Assembly: GCA_949291515.1 (NCBI GenBank)
Contig: CASEVY010000010.1
Coordinates: forward strand, 124,001-188,000
Direction of reading: 5' to 3'
DNA length: 64,000 nt
From: an uncultured bacterium
Lineage (GTDB): Bacteria > Elusimicrobiota > Elusimicrobia > Elusimicrobiales > Elusimicrobiaceae
Below, one piece after another: positions 18,306-27,198 of the stretch (position 1 is its first letter; every line of letters begins with the position of its first letter). A program made the translations under genes and the position numbers. The notes beneath the pieces are model-generated. The model was not told where the DNA came from, did no database searches, and saw only the letters and a program-made list of their open reading frames with translations.

Positions 18306-19634
18306 ATGGAAGGGGTAATAATATCACTGGCGATATTGATTTTTTTGTCGCATTTATTTTCGGCCATGTTCGTCAAAACGCGTATGCCCGAGGTGTTGCC
18401 GCTTTTGATTTTGGGCATTATAATAGGGCCGATACTGAAGATAGTATCGCCAAGCGATTTCGGTATGGTTGACCAGGTGTTCAGCAGAGTGCTGCTGATA
18501 GTCATTTTGTTCGAAAGCGGGCTTGGACTGCGAATATCTCAAATAAGGAGCACTTGGGAACAAAGCTCAAGGCTTACCATAATCAGTTTCGTCATAATAA
18601 TGTGTATAGTGGCGCTTTTGGCAAAAATAGCGCTGGGCCTGCATTGGGCTTACGCCATAATATTGGGCTCCATTTTGGCCGATAATTCCTTTGCCATAAT
18701 AATACCGCTGATATCCAAACTTAACATATCCAACAATATTAAAACCGTGCTTTTGACCGAATCGACTATGGGCGGCGTGATATCCATCGTGGTTACCATG
18801 ACTTTACTAAGCATGGCCAAAATACAGTCTTTCGATCCCAGCCTCATAATAGCCAAAATAATATATACCTTTATGGTATCCTGCGCGGTCGGCGGCGCGG
18901 CGGCGATATTCTGGACTACCGTACTTAATAAAGTAAGAAAGCTGGAAAACGGCATCTTTTTGACTTTGGCTTTCGTTTTGGTGGTTTATTCCGTATGCGA
19001 AACTTTGGGCTCCGACGGCTCGATAGGCGCGTTTATCTTTGGGATAGTGGCGGGCAATATAAGGACTATCAGAAAACTTAACGGTTTTAAATTTATCGAG
19101 CGTTTTACCAAGAACGTAAAAAGCAAGGCATTTAACGACGTGGAAAAGAGCTTCTTCAGCGAGGTTGTGTTTATATTGAGGACTTTCTTCTTCGTCTATA
19201 TCGGCATATCGATGCAGATTACAAGTATGTATGCTATGCTTTGCGGTTTACTGTTTACTATCGTCATTTTTTTGGCGAGGATACCCACCGTCAATTATGT
19301 TTTGGACAAATCCGTCAGCCGCATAGACAGCGCGGTAACTTCCGTAATGGTTCCCAAAGGTTTGGTTACCGCGGTGTTGGCCGCTTTGATTATGCAGTCG
19401 GGCGTGCCGGGCGGGGCCGTATTGCAAAATACAATTTATTCGGTGATACTGTTCAGCATTATTTTGGCGACTTTGTTCTCGTTCTTTATAGAAAAGGGCT
19501 GGTGTATGCCCGCGATAAACTTTCTATTCAAAAGGCATCGCGACGCCTGCCCGGAAAACGCCCCTTGGTGCACGCCGGTAAAAAAGACGGAAATTATGCA
19601 CCAGCAAAAGCACCTTATCGCCAAGGACAGATAA
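18306..19634 (+). CDS. Cation/proton antiporter (CPA family)
   Basis: A 442-residue protein with about 12 hydrophobic segments. Typical features: FVKTRMPEVLPLLILGIIIGP, a conserved acidic helix (LGSILADNSFAIIIPLISKL with Asp), and GSDGSIGAFIFGIVAGN. Also FVYIGISMQI and VPKGLVTAVLAALIMQSGVPGG as in Na+/H+ or K+/H+ exchangers. It exchanges Na+ or K+ for protons across the inner membrane; the ion cannot be told. A TATCAT lies 8 bases before the ATG with no Shine-Dalgarno. Confidence 0.88.
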   Translation: MEGVIISLAILIFLSHLFSAMFVKTRMPEVLPLLILGIIIGPILKIVSPSDFGMVDQVFSRVLLIVILFESGLGLRISQIRSTWEQSSRLTIISFVIIMCIVALLAKIALGLHWAYAIILGSILADNSFAIIIPLISKLNISNNIKTVLLTESTMGGVISIVVTMTLLSMAKIQSFDPSLIIAKIIYTFMVSCAVGGAAAIFWTTVLNKVRKLENGIFLTLAFVLVVYSVCETLGSDGSIGAFIFGIVAGNIRTIRKLNGFKFIERFTKNVKSKAFNDVEKSFFSEVVFILRTFFFVYIGISMQITSMYAMLCGLLFTIVIFLARIPTVNYVLDKSVSRIDSAVTSVMVPKGLVTAVLAALIMQSGVPGGAVLQNTIYSVILFSIILATLFSFFIEKGWCMPAINFLFKRHRDACPENAPWCTPVKKTEIMHQQKHLIAKDR

Positions 19635-19667
19635 TTGCCGTATCGGCTTATTTCCTTTATGTTTAAG

Positions 19668-20369
19668 TTATAATTTGTAAGCGAAAGATATCAGCACGTC
19701 TTTAGTGTGGTCTCTGCGGTAGGAGAAGAACAAATCTTTATTGCAGCAGGTACACTCGCAGGAGCAGGGCGATTTTATCTCTTCCATTTTTACGCCGCAC
19801 TCCTTAAGCTGGCGGATTATGTCGGCGGTCAAATCAACGAACAATTTGCCGTCCCTTTTGACTACCGAGGAAGAATCAAATTGTTCCGCGACGTCTTGCT
19901 GAACCTCAAAACAGCAGGCGTTTATGTGCGGGCCGATATAAGCGCATATTTCGCAGTCTTTGCCAGCGTGTTCTTTTATAAGAGCGGCTGCTTTTTTGGG
20001 CATTTGCGCTGCCACCCCGCGCCAGCCGCAATGGCACAAACTTATAAACTTGCCTTGTTTGTCCCATAGATACAGGGGTACGCAGTCGGCGGTTAAAATC
20101 ATTACGCCAAATCCTTTTAAGCCCAAAAGCCAGCCGTCGGCTTCGTGCAAGTCGGCGGCGCGGTAGTCGGCGAGGTCCCGCTCGTTTAGCAGGGTTATTA
20201 TTTTGTCGCCGTGTACTTGTTTAAGGCCCAATATTTTACCTGCGGGTATGCCGAGTGAAGAAAAAAATTTGTCGGTATTTTGCTTTTCTCTGCCGCTGCC
20301 GCTGTCTTTGGAAGCGGTGCCGCTGATAATGCCCAAATTTATAAGTCTTTCGTCCGAAAATATCTTCAT
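19668..20369 (-). CDS. pgeF: PgeF/YfiH-family purine nucleoside phosphorylase (laccase-domain fold)
   Basis: A 233-residue protein with the family's zinc and catalytic residues: LGLKQVHGDKI, ILTADCVPLYLWD, LCHCGWRGVAAQMP and CAYIGPHINACCFEV, then SPCSCECTCCNKDLFFSYRRD at the C-terminus. Once called multicopper oxidase or laccase domain proteins, members are now known to phosphorolyse purine nucleosides, or edit peptidoglycan precursors in E. coli. The second role would fit its 4-base overlap with murI, which makes D-glutamate for the peptidoglycan stem. The start ATG overlaps the murI stop. Confidence 0.9.
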   Translation of the reverse strand: MKIFSDERLINLGIISGTASKDSGSGREKQNTDKFFSSLGIPAGKILGLKQVHGDKIITLLNERDLADYRAADLHEADGWLLGLKGFGVMILTADCVPLYLWDKQGKFISLCHCGWRGVAAQMPKKAAALIKEHAGKDCEICAYIGPHINACCFEVQQDVAEQFDSSSVVKRDGKLFVDLTADIIRQLKECGVKMEEIKSPCSCECTCCNKDLFFSYRRDHTKDVLISFAYKL

Positions 20370-21172
20370 ATATAAAACCTGCTCTCTTTAACTTTTAGCC
20401 TCTTGCCGCCTATTATGTTAAGCGCCAGGCGGGAAAATCTTTCAGGCAGGTCGCTTGCGTATATCTGCGTTTTGCCTTTGCCTTTGGTTCTCAAAAGGTG
20501 TTTTCTTTCCAGTAAATCTTCGGCGCGTTTGGCTATTTCCTCTGCGGAATCGACAAGCATTATGTTCTTGCCCAAGAACTCCGCTATTTCTTTCTTTATT
20601 ACCGGATAATGAGTACAGCCCAAAATTACGGTATCGGCTTTGCCGCCTTTAAGAGGTTTGAGGTATTTCTTTATGGCTAAAGCGGAAATATCGCTTGAAG
20701 CCAAGCCCTCCTCTATTATCGGCACGAAAAGCGGACAGGCGTATTGAGTGACGGCAATGGATTTGTCCGTCCTCTTTATGCTCTTGATGTAGGCTTTGCT
20801 TTTTACAGTGGCCTCGGTGCCGAGCACCACTATATTTTTGTTCTTTGTAGTGCTTACGGCACAGGCCGCACCCGGCGTTATTACGCCAAGTACGGGCACT
20901 TTTATATGCCGTTTTAATGTCGGCAGGGCAAGCGCGGAAGCGGTATTGCACGCGACCAAAATCAATTTGACTTTTTTGCTCTCCAAAAATTTGGCTACAT
21001 TTAAAGAATATTCCGTAACCGTTTCTTTGGATTTGGAGCCGTAAGGGACATGCGCCGTATCGCCGAAATAGATAATATTTTCTTTCGGCATCAGCTTCCT
21101 TACGGCTTTTAAAATGGTAAGGCCGCCGAGGCCGGAATCAAAGATGCCGATGGCTTTTTCGTCTGATTTCAT
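20366..21172 (-). CDS. murI: Glutamate racemase
   Basis: A 268-residue protein. Catalytic Cys residues lie in LVACNTASALALP and VILGCTHYPVIKKEI, with GIFDSGLGGLTILKAV at the start. It makes D-glutamate for peptidoglycan in the cytoplasm. The promoter reads TTTACG-N17-TATAAT with the start codon about 4 bases past the expected transcription start and no Shine-Dalgarno, so the mRNA looks leaderless. pgeF follows with a 4-base overlap. Confidence 0.96.
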   Translation of the reverse strand: MKSDEKAIGIFDSGLGGLTILKAVRKLMPKENIIYFGDTAHVPYGSKSKETVTEYSLNVAKFLESKKVKLILVACNTASALALPTLKRHIKVPVLGVITPGAACAVSTTKNKNIVVLGTEATVKSKAYIKSIKRTDKSIAVTQYACPLFVPIIEEGLASSDISALAIKKYLKPLKGGKADTVILGCTHYPVIKKEIAEFLGKNIMLVDSAEEIAKRAEDLLERKHLLRTKGKGKTQIYASDLPERFSRLALNIIGGKRLKVKESRFYI

Positions 21173-21182
21173 ATAATAAAAT

Positions 21183-21211
21183 ATTATACACTATTCTAAT
21201 TTTTTCGTAAA
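21183..21211 (-). promoter_or_regulatory. Sigma-70-type promoter of murI
   Basis: On the minus strand: TTTACG (21206-21211), 17-base spacer, TATAAT (21183-21188). Start codon at 21172. Confidence 0.7.
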
Positions 21212-21242
21212 AATGCTAAAATATTGATGTAGAAAAGATTTT

Positions 21243-21313
21243 TCCGGGATGGTGTAATGGTAGCACAAGCGCCTCTGGAGCGTTTAGCCTAGGTTCGAGT
21301 CCTAGTCCCGGAG
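21243..21313 (+). tRNA. tRNA-Gln (CTG)
   Basis: Acceptor arms TCCGGGA / TCCCGGA pair fully, with discriminator G. The anticodon loop is CTCTGGA with CTG as anticodon. TTCGAGT T-loop present. No encoded CCA. Confidence 0.95.
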
Positions 21314-21369
21314 TAGTTTTACCTCTAAGGTGTGGCTGTTTTTGCGGCTGTCGTAATATGTTAATTGGG

Positions 21370-21396
21370 CCTCCGATAAATCGGGGGTTTTTTATT
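21370..21396 (+). terminator. Intrinsic terminator downstream of tRNA-Gln
   Basis: CCTCCGA pairs with TCGGGGG (one G-T pair), loop TAAA, then TTTTTTATT. The 210 bases from here to tRNA-Pro hold no gene that I can support. Confidence 0.75.
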
Positions 21397-21605
21397 GGGT
21401 ATATAAATTTGATGTTTGCCGATGATTAACTAAAAGCGTTTTTTTCCCAAGAGGTTCGATTATTTTTTTAAAATGTCTTTGTCCGTAATATCCGCGGGCG
21501 AGGTCGTTTAAAAGGATTTTTCGGCCGAGGGGATACGTCCTTACTCTAAAACGTGCAAAGGCATTACATAACGGTAGTATATAATTTTGTATAATTCTAT
21601 ATATT

Positions 21606-21677
21606 CGGGGCATGGCTCAATGGTAGAGCGCCCGCTTTGGGAGCGGGAGGTTCCCGGTTCGAGCCCGGGTGCCCCGA
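21606..21677 (+). tRNA. tRNA-Pro (TGG)
   Basis: Acceptor CGGGGCA / TGCCCCG, anticodon stem CCCGC / GCGGG, loop TTTGGGA with TGG. No encoded CCA. It ends 22 bases before the start codon of the C39-like gene with no terminator between. Confidence 0.96.
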
Positions 21678-21699
21678 TTTTTTACAGGAGGCCGAGCCG

Positions 21700-22674
21700 A
21701 TGCAACCCCTAAGCAAAAAGCAAATCGCCCTATTGCCCGTATACAATAATATCTTCCCCAAAGAGAAACTGACGCCAAGCGCCAAATTTAAAGGTTTTTA
21801 CGTAATAGCCTCAAAGCCGATTAAAGGCCCGTTTGATTTCGATTCGCTTACCTTATCTTTAAGCGCGCGTTTTGAGGAAGGTTCCGCCGTTTTGGCGGAG
21901 GCGTCGGTAAAAACGGAAGAAGGGTGGAGCGGCCTTTATAAGCTTTTTTATGTAAGCCCTAATTACAAAAAAACTTTCAAAGAGCAGAGCGACGCCTTCG
22001 CCAAGGTCGAAGGCGATACTTTAATCCCGAAGAAACCCGCCTCGGCTTTTAAATATCAGATAACGGTGCTGGGCCGCGCTAAAATAGATTTCCTTGCCGC
22101 GGCTTTTACGCGCTCAAAAGCCGCTTATGACGCTTCTTTGGCTTTGGAAACTTTGGATCTAAGGGATTTTGAAATACCTTTAAAGCCGGTCAGCCAAATG
22201 CTTTACGCGGACAAAAAACTCCGCCGCCGCATTTGTTCGCCCGCCTGCCTTAAAATGGTGCTTGAGCATTACGGCAAAGATTTGCCGCTTGAGGACGTAT
22301 TAAAAGGCGTATATGACGAAGGCGCCGAAATTTACGGCAGTTGGCCGCTTAATACCGCTTTTGCCGCGCAGTTTGGCCTTGCGGCGGCGGTTGTAAGGTG
22401 CAGTTCTTTGGCGCAGGCCGAAGGCGAACTTTATAAGGGCAGGCCCTTGATAGCGTCCATAGCTTATAAAGAGGGCGCTTTAAAAAATGCGGCTGTCAAA
22501 AAGAGCGAAGGGCACTTGGTGGTAATTTGCGGTTTTGACGCGGAGGGGAATGTAATCGTTATGGATCCAGCCGCTTCCAAGGAGTCGGGCGTAAGGCGGA
22601 TATACGACAGAAAACAATTTGCCGCGGCTTGGCTCAAAAACAAAAAAGGAATAGCTTACGCGATAGGTGAATAA
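21700..22674 (+). CDS. C39-like papain-fold cysteine peptidase
   Basis: About 324 residues from ATG 21700, chosen for AGGAGG at 21686-21691; the longer frame starts within tRNA-Pro. The N-terminal 170 residues show no family I recognise (beta-rich). The C-terminal part is a C39-like fold: the catalytic Cys in CSPACLKMVLEHYG, His in EGHLVVICGF, and Asp in IVMDPAA. No signal peptide is visible, so it may act in the cytoplasm. The stop codon is followed directly by the start of a solute-binding lipoprotein gene, so both are one unit, suggesting use on imported peptides or cleavage of a peptide partner. Confidence 0.82.
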   Translation: MQPLSKKQIALLPVYNNIFPKEKLTPSAKFKGFYVIASKPIKGPFDFDSLTLSLSARFEEGSAVLAEASVKTEEGWSGLYKLFYVSPNYKKTFKEQSDAFAKVEGDTLIPKKPASAFKYQITVLGRAKIDFLAAAFTRSKAAYDASLALETLDLRDFEIPLKPVSQMLYADKKLRRRICSPACLKMVLEHYGKDLPLEDVLKGVYDEGAEIYGSWPLNTAFAAQFGLAAAVVRCSSLAQAEGELYKGRPLIASIAYKEGALKNAAVKKSEGHLVVICGFDAEGNVIVMDPAASKESGVRRIYDRKQFAAAWLKNKKGIAYAIGE

Positions 22675-24426
22675 ATGAAAAGGAATAATATAGTCTTTAC
22701 GCTTGCGCTTTGTTTGGCCGCTATCTTCGGCTGCGCGCCCAAGCAGGAAACAAACAATCTTACGGTGGCGATAGTGGGGGAGGCGGAATCTTTCGACCCC
22801 GTCTTTTCCTACGACGGCTTTACGCACGGCGTTTTGCTTAATATTTACGATACTTTAATAAAATTTAAAGGTTCTTCTCTTACGGAATTTGAACCTTTGA
22901 TAGCCAAAGAAGTGCCTTCCGTAGAAAACGGCCTTATATCCCAAGACGGCAAAACTTATACCTTTAATATAAGAAAAGACATAAAATTCCACGACGGCAC
23001 CCCGCTTACCGCGCAGGACGTGGAATATTCCTTAAAACGCTTTTTGATATCCGATGCCGTCAGCGGCCCCTCCACTCTGCTTTTGGAGCCGATTTTGGGC
23101 ATAACTTCCACCCGCGACAATAAGGGGAATATAATACTCGATTACCAAGACGTGGAAAACGCGATAAAAAGTGAAGGCGATAAAGTGATAATAACTTTAA
23201 AAAGGCCGTTCGCGCCGCTGCTTTCGATACTTGCCCGCTGGTCTTATATAATAAGTAAGGACTGGGCGGTAAGCCACGGCGAGTGGGACGGCACTGCGGA
23301 TACTTGGCGGCAATACAATAACCGCGGGAAGAACGAATCTTATCTTTTTGACAAAGCAAACGGCAGCGGGCCTTTTATGCTGGAGCGCTGGGATAATGCC
23401 GCCAAGCGGATATATCTTAGAGCCAATAAGGATTATGTTTTGGGCGCGCCGAAGCTCGATTCCGTACAGCTAATAACCGTACCCGAGCAGAGCACTATGC
23501 GCCTGATGCTGGAATCGGGCGACGTGGATATAGCGGAAATCGCGCCTACTTTTACCGATCAGATAGCCTCCAATCCGGATTTGGTCGTACAGGACAGACT
23601 GCCGCGCCTTAAGACCGATCCCGTCATATTTTTCACTTTTGACATCAATACGGAAGCCAACCCCGATATAGGCAGCGGCAAATTGGACGGGGCGGGGATA
23701 CCTTCGGACTTTTTTAAGGATATAAATATAAGGAAAGCGTTTTCCTACGCTTTTGATTATGACGCTTTCGTAGAAGAATCTATGGGCGGCAAAGCGCCGC
23801 GCGCGTGCGGGCCGGTGCCGCCGGGTTTGGCCTCTTACGATAAAGACGCGCCTTGCTACGAGTTCGACTTAAAAAAAGCGGAAGGATATTTTAAAAAAGC
23901 CTATGACGGGCAAGTGTGGGAGAAAGGCTTTTCCTTTACGCTTACTTACAATACGGGCTCTCAAATGAGGCAGACCGCCGCAGAAATATTAAAACGCAAT
24001 ATAGAAAAGTTAAATCCCAAATTCAGTATAGAATTGCGCGGAGTGCCTTGGGCTTCTTTCTTGGAAAAGACGCAAGCCTCCAAAATGCCCTTGTGGGTGC
24101 GCGGCTGGATAGCGGATTATCCCGATGAGCATAACTTCGTCTTCCCGTTCCTTCATTCCAAGGGGCGTTATGCGGTGGCGCAATCTTTCGGGAATGCCGA
24201 ATTGGACGCTATGATAGATAAAGCCGTACGTTCGACCGATCAGGCCGAAAGGATAAAACTCTACCGTCAAATCCAGCGTGTAAGCTATGATACCGCGGCG
24301 CAGATTTACACTATCCATTCGCCGGGCGTGTGGGTGTACAGAAAAGACGTAAAGGGCTTTTTGGATAATCCAGTGTTTATGGGAATATATTTTTATCCGA
24401 TTTATAAAGAAAAGGAAAATGTTTAA
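22675..24426 (+). CDS. ABC transporter substrate-binding lipoprotein, family 5 (oligopeptide/dipeptide type)
   Basis: A 583-residue protein with lipoprotein signal (LAAIFGC, Cys at residue 20). The family 5 pattern is clear: FDPVFSYDGFTHGVLLNIYDTL, YTFNIRKDIKFHDGTPLTAQDVEYSLKR (the family signature), and a C-terminal lobe with RQTAAEILKRNIEKLNPKF. It binds peptides or other solutes in the periplasm for an ABC importer. No permease or ATPase gene is adjacent, so the rest of the transporter must be elsewhere. It starts directly after the C39-like gene stop. Confidence 0.93.
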   Translation: MKRNNIVFTLALCLAAIFGCAPKQETNNLTVAIVGEAESFDPVFSYDGFTHGVLLNIYDTLIKFKGSSLTEFEPLIAKEVPSVENGLISQDGKTYTFNIRKDIKFHDGTPLTAQDVEYSLKRFLISDAVSGPSTLLLEPILGITSTRDNKGNIILDYQDVENAIKSEGDKVIITLKRPFAPLLSILARWSYIISKDWAVSHGEWDGTADTWRQYNNRGKNESYLFDKANGSGPFMLERWDNAAKRIYLRANKDYVLGAPKLDSVQLITVPEQSTMRLMLESGDVDIAEIAPTFTDQIASNPDLVVQDRLPRLKTDPVIFFTFDINTEANPDIGSGKLDGAGIPSDFFKDINIRKAFSYAFDYDAFVEESMGGKAPRACGPVPPGLASYDKDAPCYEFDLKKAEGYFKKAYDGQVWEKGFSFTLTYNTGSQMRQTAAEILKRNIEKLNPKFSIELRGVPWASFLEKTQASKMPLWVRGWIADYPDEHNFVFPFLHSKGRYAVAQSFGNAELDAMIDKAVRSTDQAERIKLYRQIQRVSYDTAAQIYTIHSPGVWVYRKDVKGFLDNPVFMGIYFYPIYKEKENV

Positions 24427-24478
24427 ATGTAAATTATGGCCGAAATATCGACGCTAAAATGAAAAGAACTCCAAAAAT

Positions 24479-24507
24479 TTTACAAGCCTCGATATTTTTG
24501 TTATAAT
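24479..24507 (+). promoter_or_regulatory. Sigma-70-type promoter of tRNA-Met
   Basis: TTTACA (24479-24484), 17-base spacer, TATAAT (24502-24507); the tRNA begins 10 bases later. Confidence 0.8.
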
Positions 24508-24516
24508 ATTTCTGTT

Positions 24517-24590
24517 GCGCCCTTAGCTCAGTTGGTTAGAGCAATCCGCTCATAACGGATGGGTCGCAGGTTCAAGTCCTGCAGGGCGCA
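24517..24590 (+). tRNA. tRNA with CAT anticodon (elongator Met, or Ile2)
   Basis: Acceptor GCGCCCT / AGGGCGC plus A. Anticodon stem ATCCG / CGGAT, loop CTCATAA. A CAT anticodon is read as Met or, if lysidine-modified, Ile; sequence alone does not settle it. No encoded CCA. Confidence 0.92.
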
Positions 24591-24606
24591 TTTGAATTTG
24601 TTTAAT

Positions 24607-24631
24607 AAACCCCGTTTTTCGGGGTTTTTTT
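24607..24631 (+). terminator. Intrinsic terminator between tRNA-Met and lysS
   Basis: AAACCCCG / CGGGGTTT with a TTTTT loop and a T run. Confidence 0.88.
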
Positions 24632-24643
24632 ATAGAGGCAGAT

Positions 24644-26161
24644 ATGGAAAATAAAGAGCGGGAAGTAAATCAGGAACAAAAAACAACGGGTTTGGACGAT
24701 ATTATAAAGAATAAATATCGCGAAGCGGGCGAATTAAAAGCAAGCGGAATAAATCCCTATCCCGCGCATGTTGAAGTAAAAAATACCTGTCTGCAAGCCA
24801 AAGAAGCGGCGGAAGGTACGGAAGTAACTACCGCGGGGCGTTTGGTGCAGCTTAGGCTTATGGGCAAAGCGGCTTTTGCGCATATCAGGGACGTAAGCGC
24901 GAAGGTGCAGATATACGTTCAGCGCGATTTGCTGGGCGACGAGGCTTACGCCTTCTTTAAAAAACATATAGCGGTTGGCGATTTCGTCTTGGTAAAAGGA
25001 CATATGTTCATTACCAAAACCGGCGAAAAGACCATAAAAGCCGATAAAGTGGATTTGATATCTAAAGCCATTAGGCCCATGCCGGAAAAATTCCACGGCA
25101 TACAGGATACGGAAGTACGCTTCCGCAACCGCCATTTGGATCTTATCGCCAATGAGGAAGTAAAAGATATTTTTATCAAACGCGCAAAGATAATATCCTC
25201 TATCCGCAAGACCTTGGACGAAAAGGGCTATTTGGAAGTAGAAACCCCTACCTTGACGCCCAGCGCCGGCGGCGCGATAGCTAAACCGTTTGAGACTTAT
25301 CATAACGCTTTAAAAATGCCGCTCTTTATGAGAATAGCCTTGGAACTTTACCATAAGAGGCTGATAATCGGCGGGCTCGATAAGATTTACGAAATCGGCA
25401 AGATGTTCCGCAACGAGGGTATAGACACCACCCACAACCCCGAATTTACGATGATGGAACTTTATCAGGCGTATGGCGATGTAAACACAATGGCCGATTT
25501 GTTTGAGGAAATTATCGGCAACGCCGCCAAAGCGATAGGTGCGGAAAAGGTTACCTACCGCGGCAAGGAAATAAATTTAAAGCCGCCTTTTAAGAGGGTT
25601 TATATCCCGCAGGCGTGGCAGGAAACTTTCGGCGAGGATATTCACGAGATTTTAAACGGCCGCGAATTTAACCGCGAAAAACTGATAGCTTTGGCCAAAA
25701 AGAGCGGAGTATCTTTTAAGGAAGACGAACCCTCGGACAAAATCTATGATGTGCTGTTTGAGGAGAAAATCGTCAGCAAATATAATGACCCTGTGTTTAT
25801 GATGGATTATCCTACGGCGGTAAGCCCGTTCTCCAAGAACAAACCGGGCGATCCGGAGATAGTGGAACGCTTTGAGGCTTTCGTCGCGGGCGGGCAGGAA
25901 ATCGCCAACGCCTACAGCGAGATTAACGATCCGGCCGACCAATATCAGCGCCTTAAAGACCAAGCCGAAGCCAAAGCCAAGGATAAACAGAACGAGGACG
26001 CCGATATTGTGGATATAGACTATATAACGGCTATGGAATCGGGTATGCCTCCGACAGGCGGAATGGGAATTGGTATCGACCGCATAACGATGATGCTTAC
26101 TGGGCAGGATTCAATAAGGGAGATAATTTTATTCCCGACCTTAAAGGCGGTGGAGAAATAA
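24644..26161 (+). CDS. lysS: Lysyl-tRNA synthetase (class II)
   Basis: The 505-residue protein is full length. The OB-fold anticodon domain runs about residues 70-165 (VTTAGRLVQLRLMGKAAFAHIRD), class II motif 1 is near KYLEV-like EKGYLEVETPTL, motif 2 is FRNEGIDTTHNPEFTMMELY, and motif 3 is GGMGIGIDRITMMLTG. It charges tRNA-Lys in the cytoplasm. A GAGG precedes the start. It ends in a terminator. Confidence 0.98.
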   Translation: MENKEREVNQEQKTTGLDDIIKNKYREAGELKASGINPYPAHVEVKNTCLQAKEAAEGTEVTTAGRLVQLRLMGKAAFAHIRDVSAKVQIYVQRDLLGDEAYAFFKKHIAVGDFVLVKGHMFITKTGEKTIKADKVDLISKAIRPMPEKFHGIQDTEVRFRNRHLDLIANEEVKDIFIKRAKIISSIRKTLDEKGYLEVETPTLTPSAGGAIAKPFETYHNALKMPLFMRIALELYHKRLIIGGLDKIYEIGKMFRNEGIDTTHNPEFTMMELYQAYGDVNTMADLFEEIIGNAAKAIGAEKVTYRGKEINLKPPFKRVYIPQAWQETFGEDIHEILNGREFNREKLIALAKKSGVSFKEDEPSDKIYDVLFEEKIVSKYNDPVFMMDYPTAVSPFSKNKPGDPEIVERFEAFVAGGQEIANAYSEINDPADQYQRLKDQAEAKAKDKQNEDADIVDIDYITAMESGMPPTGGMGIGIDRITMMLTGQDSIREIILFPTLKAVEK

Positions 26162-26197
26162 CTTTACCGGTTTATTAAGGAATAATATCTGAGTGTG

Positions 26198-26227
26198 AAA
26201 AACCCGCTTTTTTGGCGGGTTTTTTAT
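26198..26227 (+). terminator. Intrinsic terminator after lysS
   Basis: AAAAACCCGC (26198-26207) pairs with GCGGGTTTTT (26215-26224). Confidence 0.9.
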
Positions 26228-26288
26228 TTTGTGTTAATTATTTTGATATAGTTATATTACTTGGTTTAAAAAATAAGGGGGATTTGGT

Positions 26289-26840
26289 ATGGGCAAGGTT
26301 GCTGGGTTATTGGAAAATGCTAATGAATTTTTTGAGGCAGCTAATAGATGTGGGTGGGGCGAGTTTGACAAGAAGGCTAAGAATTACCCTTTATATATAC
26401 CAGAAAAAGTTAATATATCTTTTGCTTGTGAATTATATTTAAAGGCGATAGCTGAAAATAAAAAAGTTTCTATCGGCAAAATACATAGTTTAGATAAAAT
26501 ATTCTTTAAGTTGCCAAAAGATGTGCAGGAAAGGATTTATGAACTATGGCGATGTGAAGTAGGGCAGGTCTCAGATTGTGAATATATATCTACAATGTTT
26601 TTTGACAATTTAGAAGCAAATTCAAAGGTGTTTATGCGTTTTAGATATGCTAATGAATGGGCAGGTTCGGTTGTAAGTTTGCATAACAGTTTTACAAAAG
26701 AACAATTTGATAAATTCTCTCAGTTTAGTTTGAAAAGAAAAAGCGGCTCTCCCGTAATTTATGATGGTTTTCTTAATCAATTGGCTTTTGCCTTGAAAAT
26801 ATGTGCTGAAGAAATATTAGGTAAAACTTATAATTCTTAA
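26289..26840 (+). CDS. HEPN-like domain protein, hypothetical
   Basis: A 183-residue, AT-rich and all-helical protein. The pattern VNISFACELYLKAIAENK followed by KIHSLDKIFFKLP and later FMRFRYANEWAG resembles HEPN-domain proteins (CELYLKA...H.L..LF..LP...F..RY). Many HEPN proteins are RNases of toxin-antitoxin or abortive infection systems, but the catalytic Rx4-6H motif is not clearly present here, so activity is uncertain. GGGGG precedes the ATG. Base composition differs sharply from lysS upstream, and phage remnants lie downstream, so it is probably acquired. Confidence 0.55.
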   Translation: MGKVAGLLENANEFFEAANRCGWGEFDKKAKNYPLYIPEKVNISFACELYLKAIAENKKVSIGKIHSLDKIFFKLPKDVQERIYELWRCEVGQVSDCEYISTMFFDNLEANSKVFMRFRYANEWAGSVVSLHNSFTKEQFDKFSQFSLKRKSGSPVIYDGFLNQLAFALKICAEEILGKTYNS

Positions 26841-26889
26841 CTAATTGAAATATAAGATTATCCATAAATAAAGCGAAAGAGTAAACGAA

Positions 26890-26919
26890 AATAAATGTAA
26901 CTTTAATAAATGTAACTTT
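26890..26919 (+). repeat. Tandem direct repeat, 2 x 15 bases
   Basis: AATAAATGTAACTTT occurs twice with no gap (26890-26904, 26905-26919). It lies in the non-coding DNA between the HEPN-like gene and the phage remnant. That stretch (26841-27041) holds nothing else I can support. Confidence 0.85.
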
Positions 26920-27041
26920 CTATCTTAATGTAGACAATAATAAAATACATACTGAATCCGATTGATAAAAACTTTCGATATCAACATACAAAAGTCACTC
27001 TCAAGGTTTATCTATATTTATTTTATTTCCTTATCATAACG

Positions 27042-27198
27042 ATATACTTGCCCAGCAGTGCCGTAAATCCCGATCATCAATACGGGCTTTTGTACGGAAA
27101 AATTTTCACGTCGGTGAGGGGGACAAATAGGGCAATATGCCAGGGAGCGTTACGGCTGCCAGTGCGGCATCGAGTGGCTGGGAGAAGAAGAAGTCTTG
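27042..27198 (+). pseudogene. Frameshifted C-terminal remnant of a phage head-morphogenesis (SPP1 gp7 / Mu gpF-like) protein
   Basis: Reading across frames restores a phage-like sequence: YLPSSAVNPDHQYG and LLYGKIF in one frame (27045-27107), VGEGDK and GNMPG in a second (27110-27145, interrupted by TAG at 27128), then ERYGCQCGIEWLGEEEV in a third (from 27145), which runs straight into the intact nuclease ORF. The pattern LYGKIF..GEG....MPGERYGCQC matches the metal-binding C-terminus of phage minor head proteins, where a fused nuclease domain is common. Two frameshifts and one stop show decay. The family call is from pattern memory, not a search. Confidence 0.6.
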
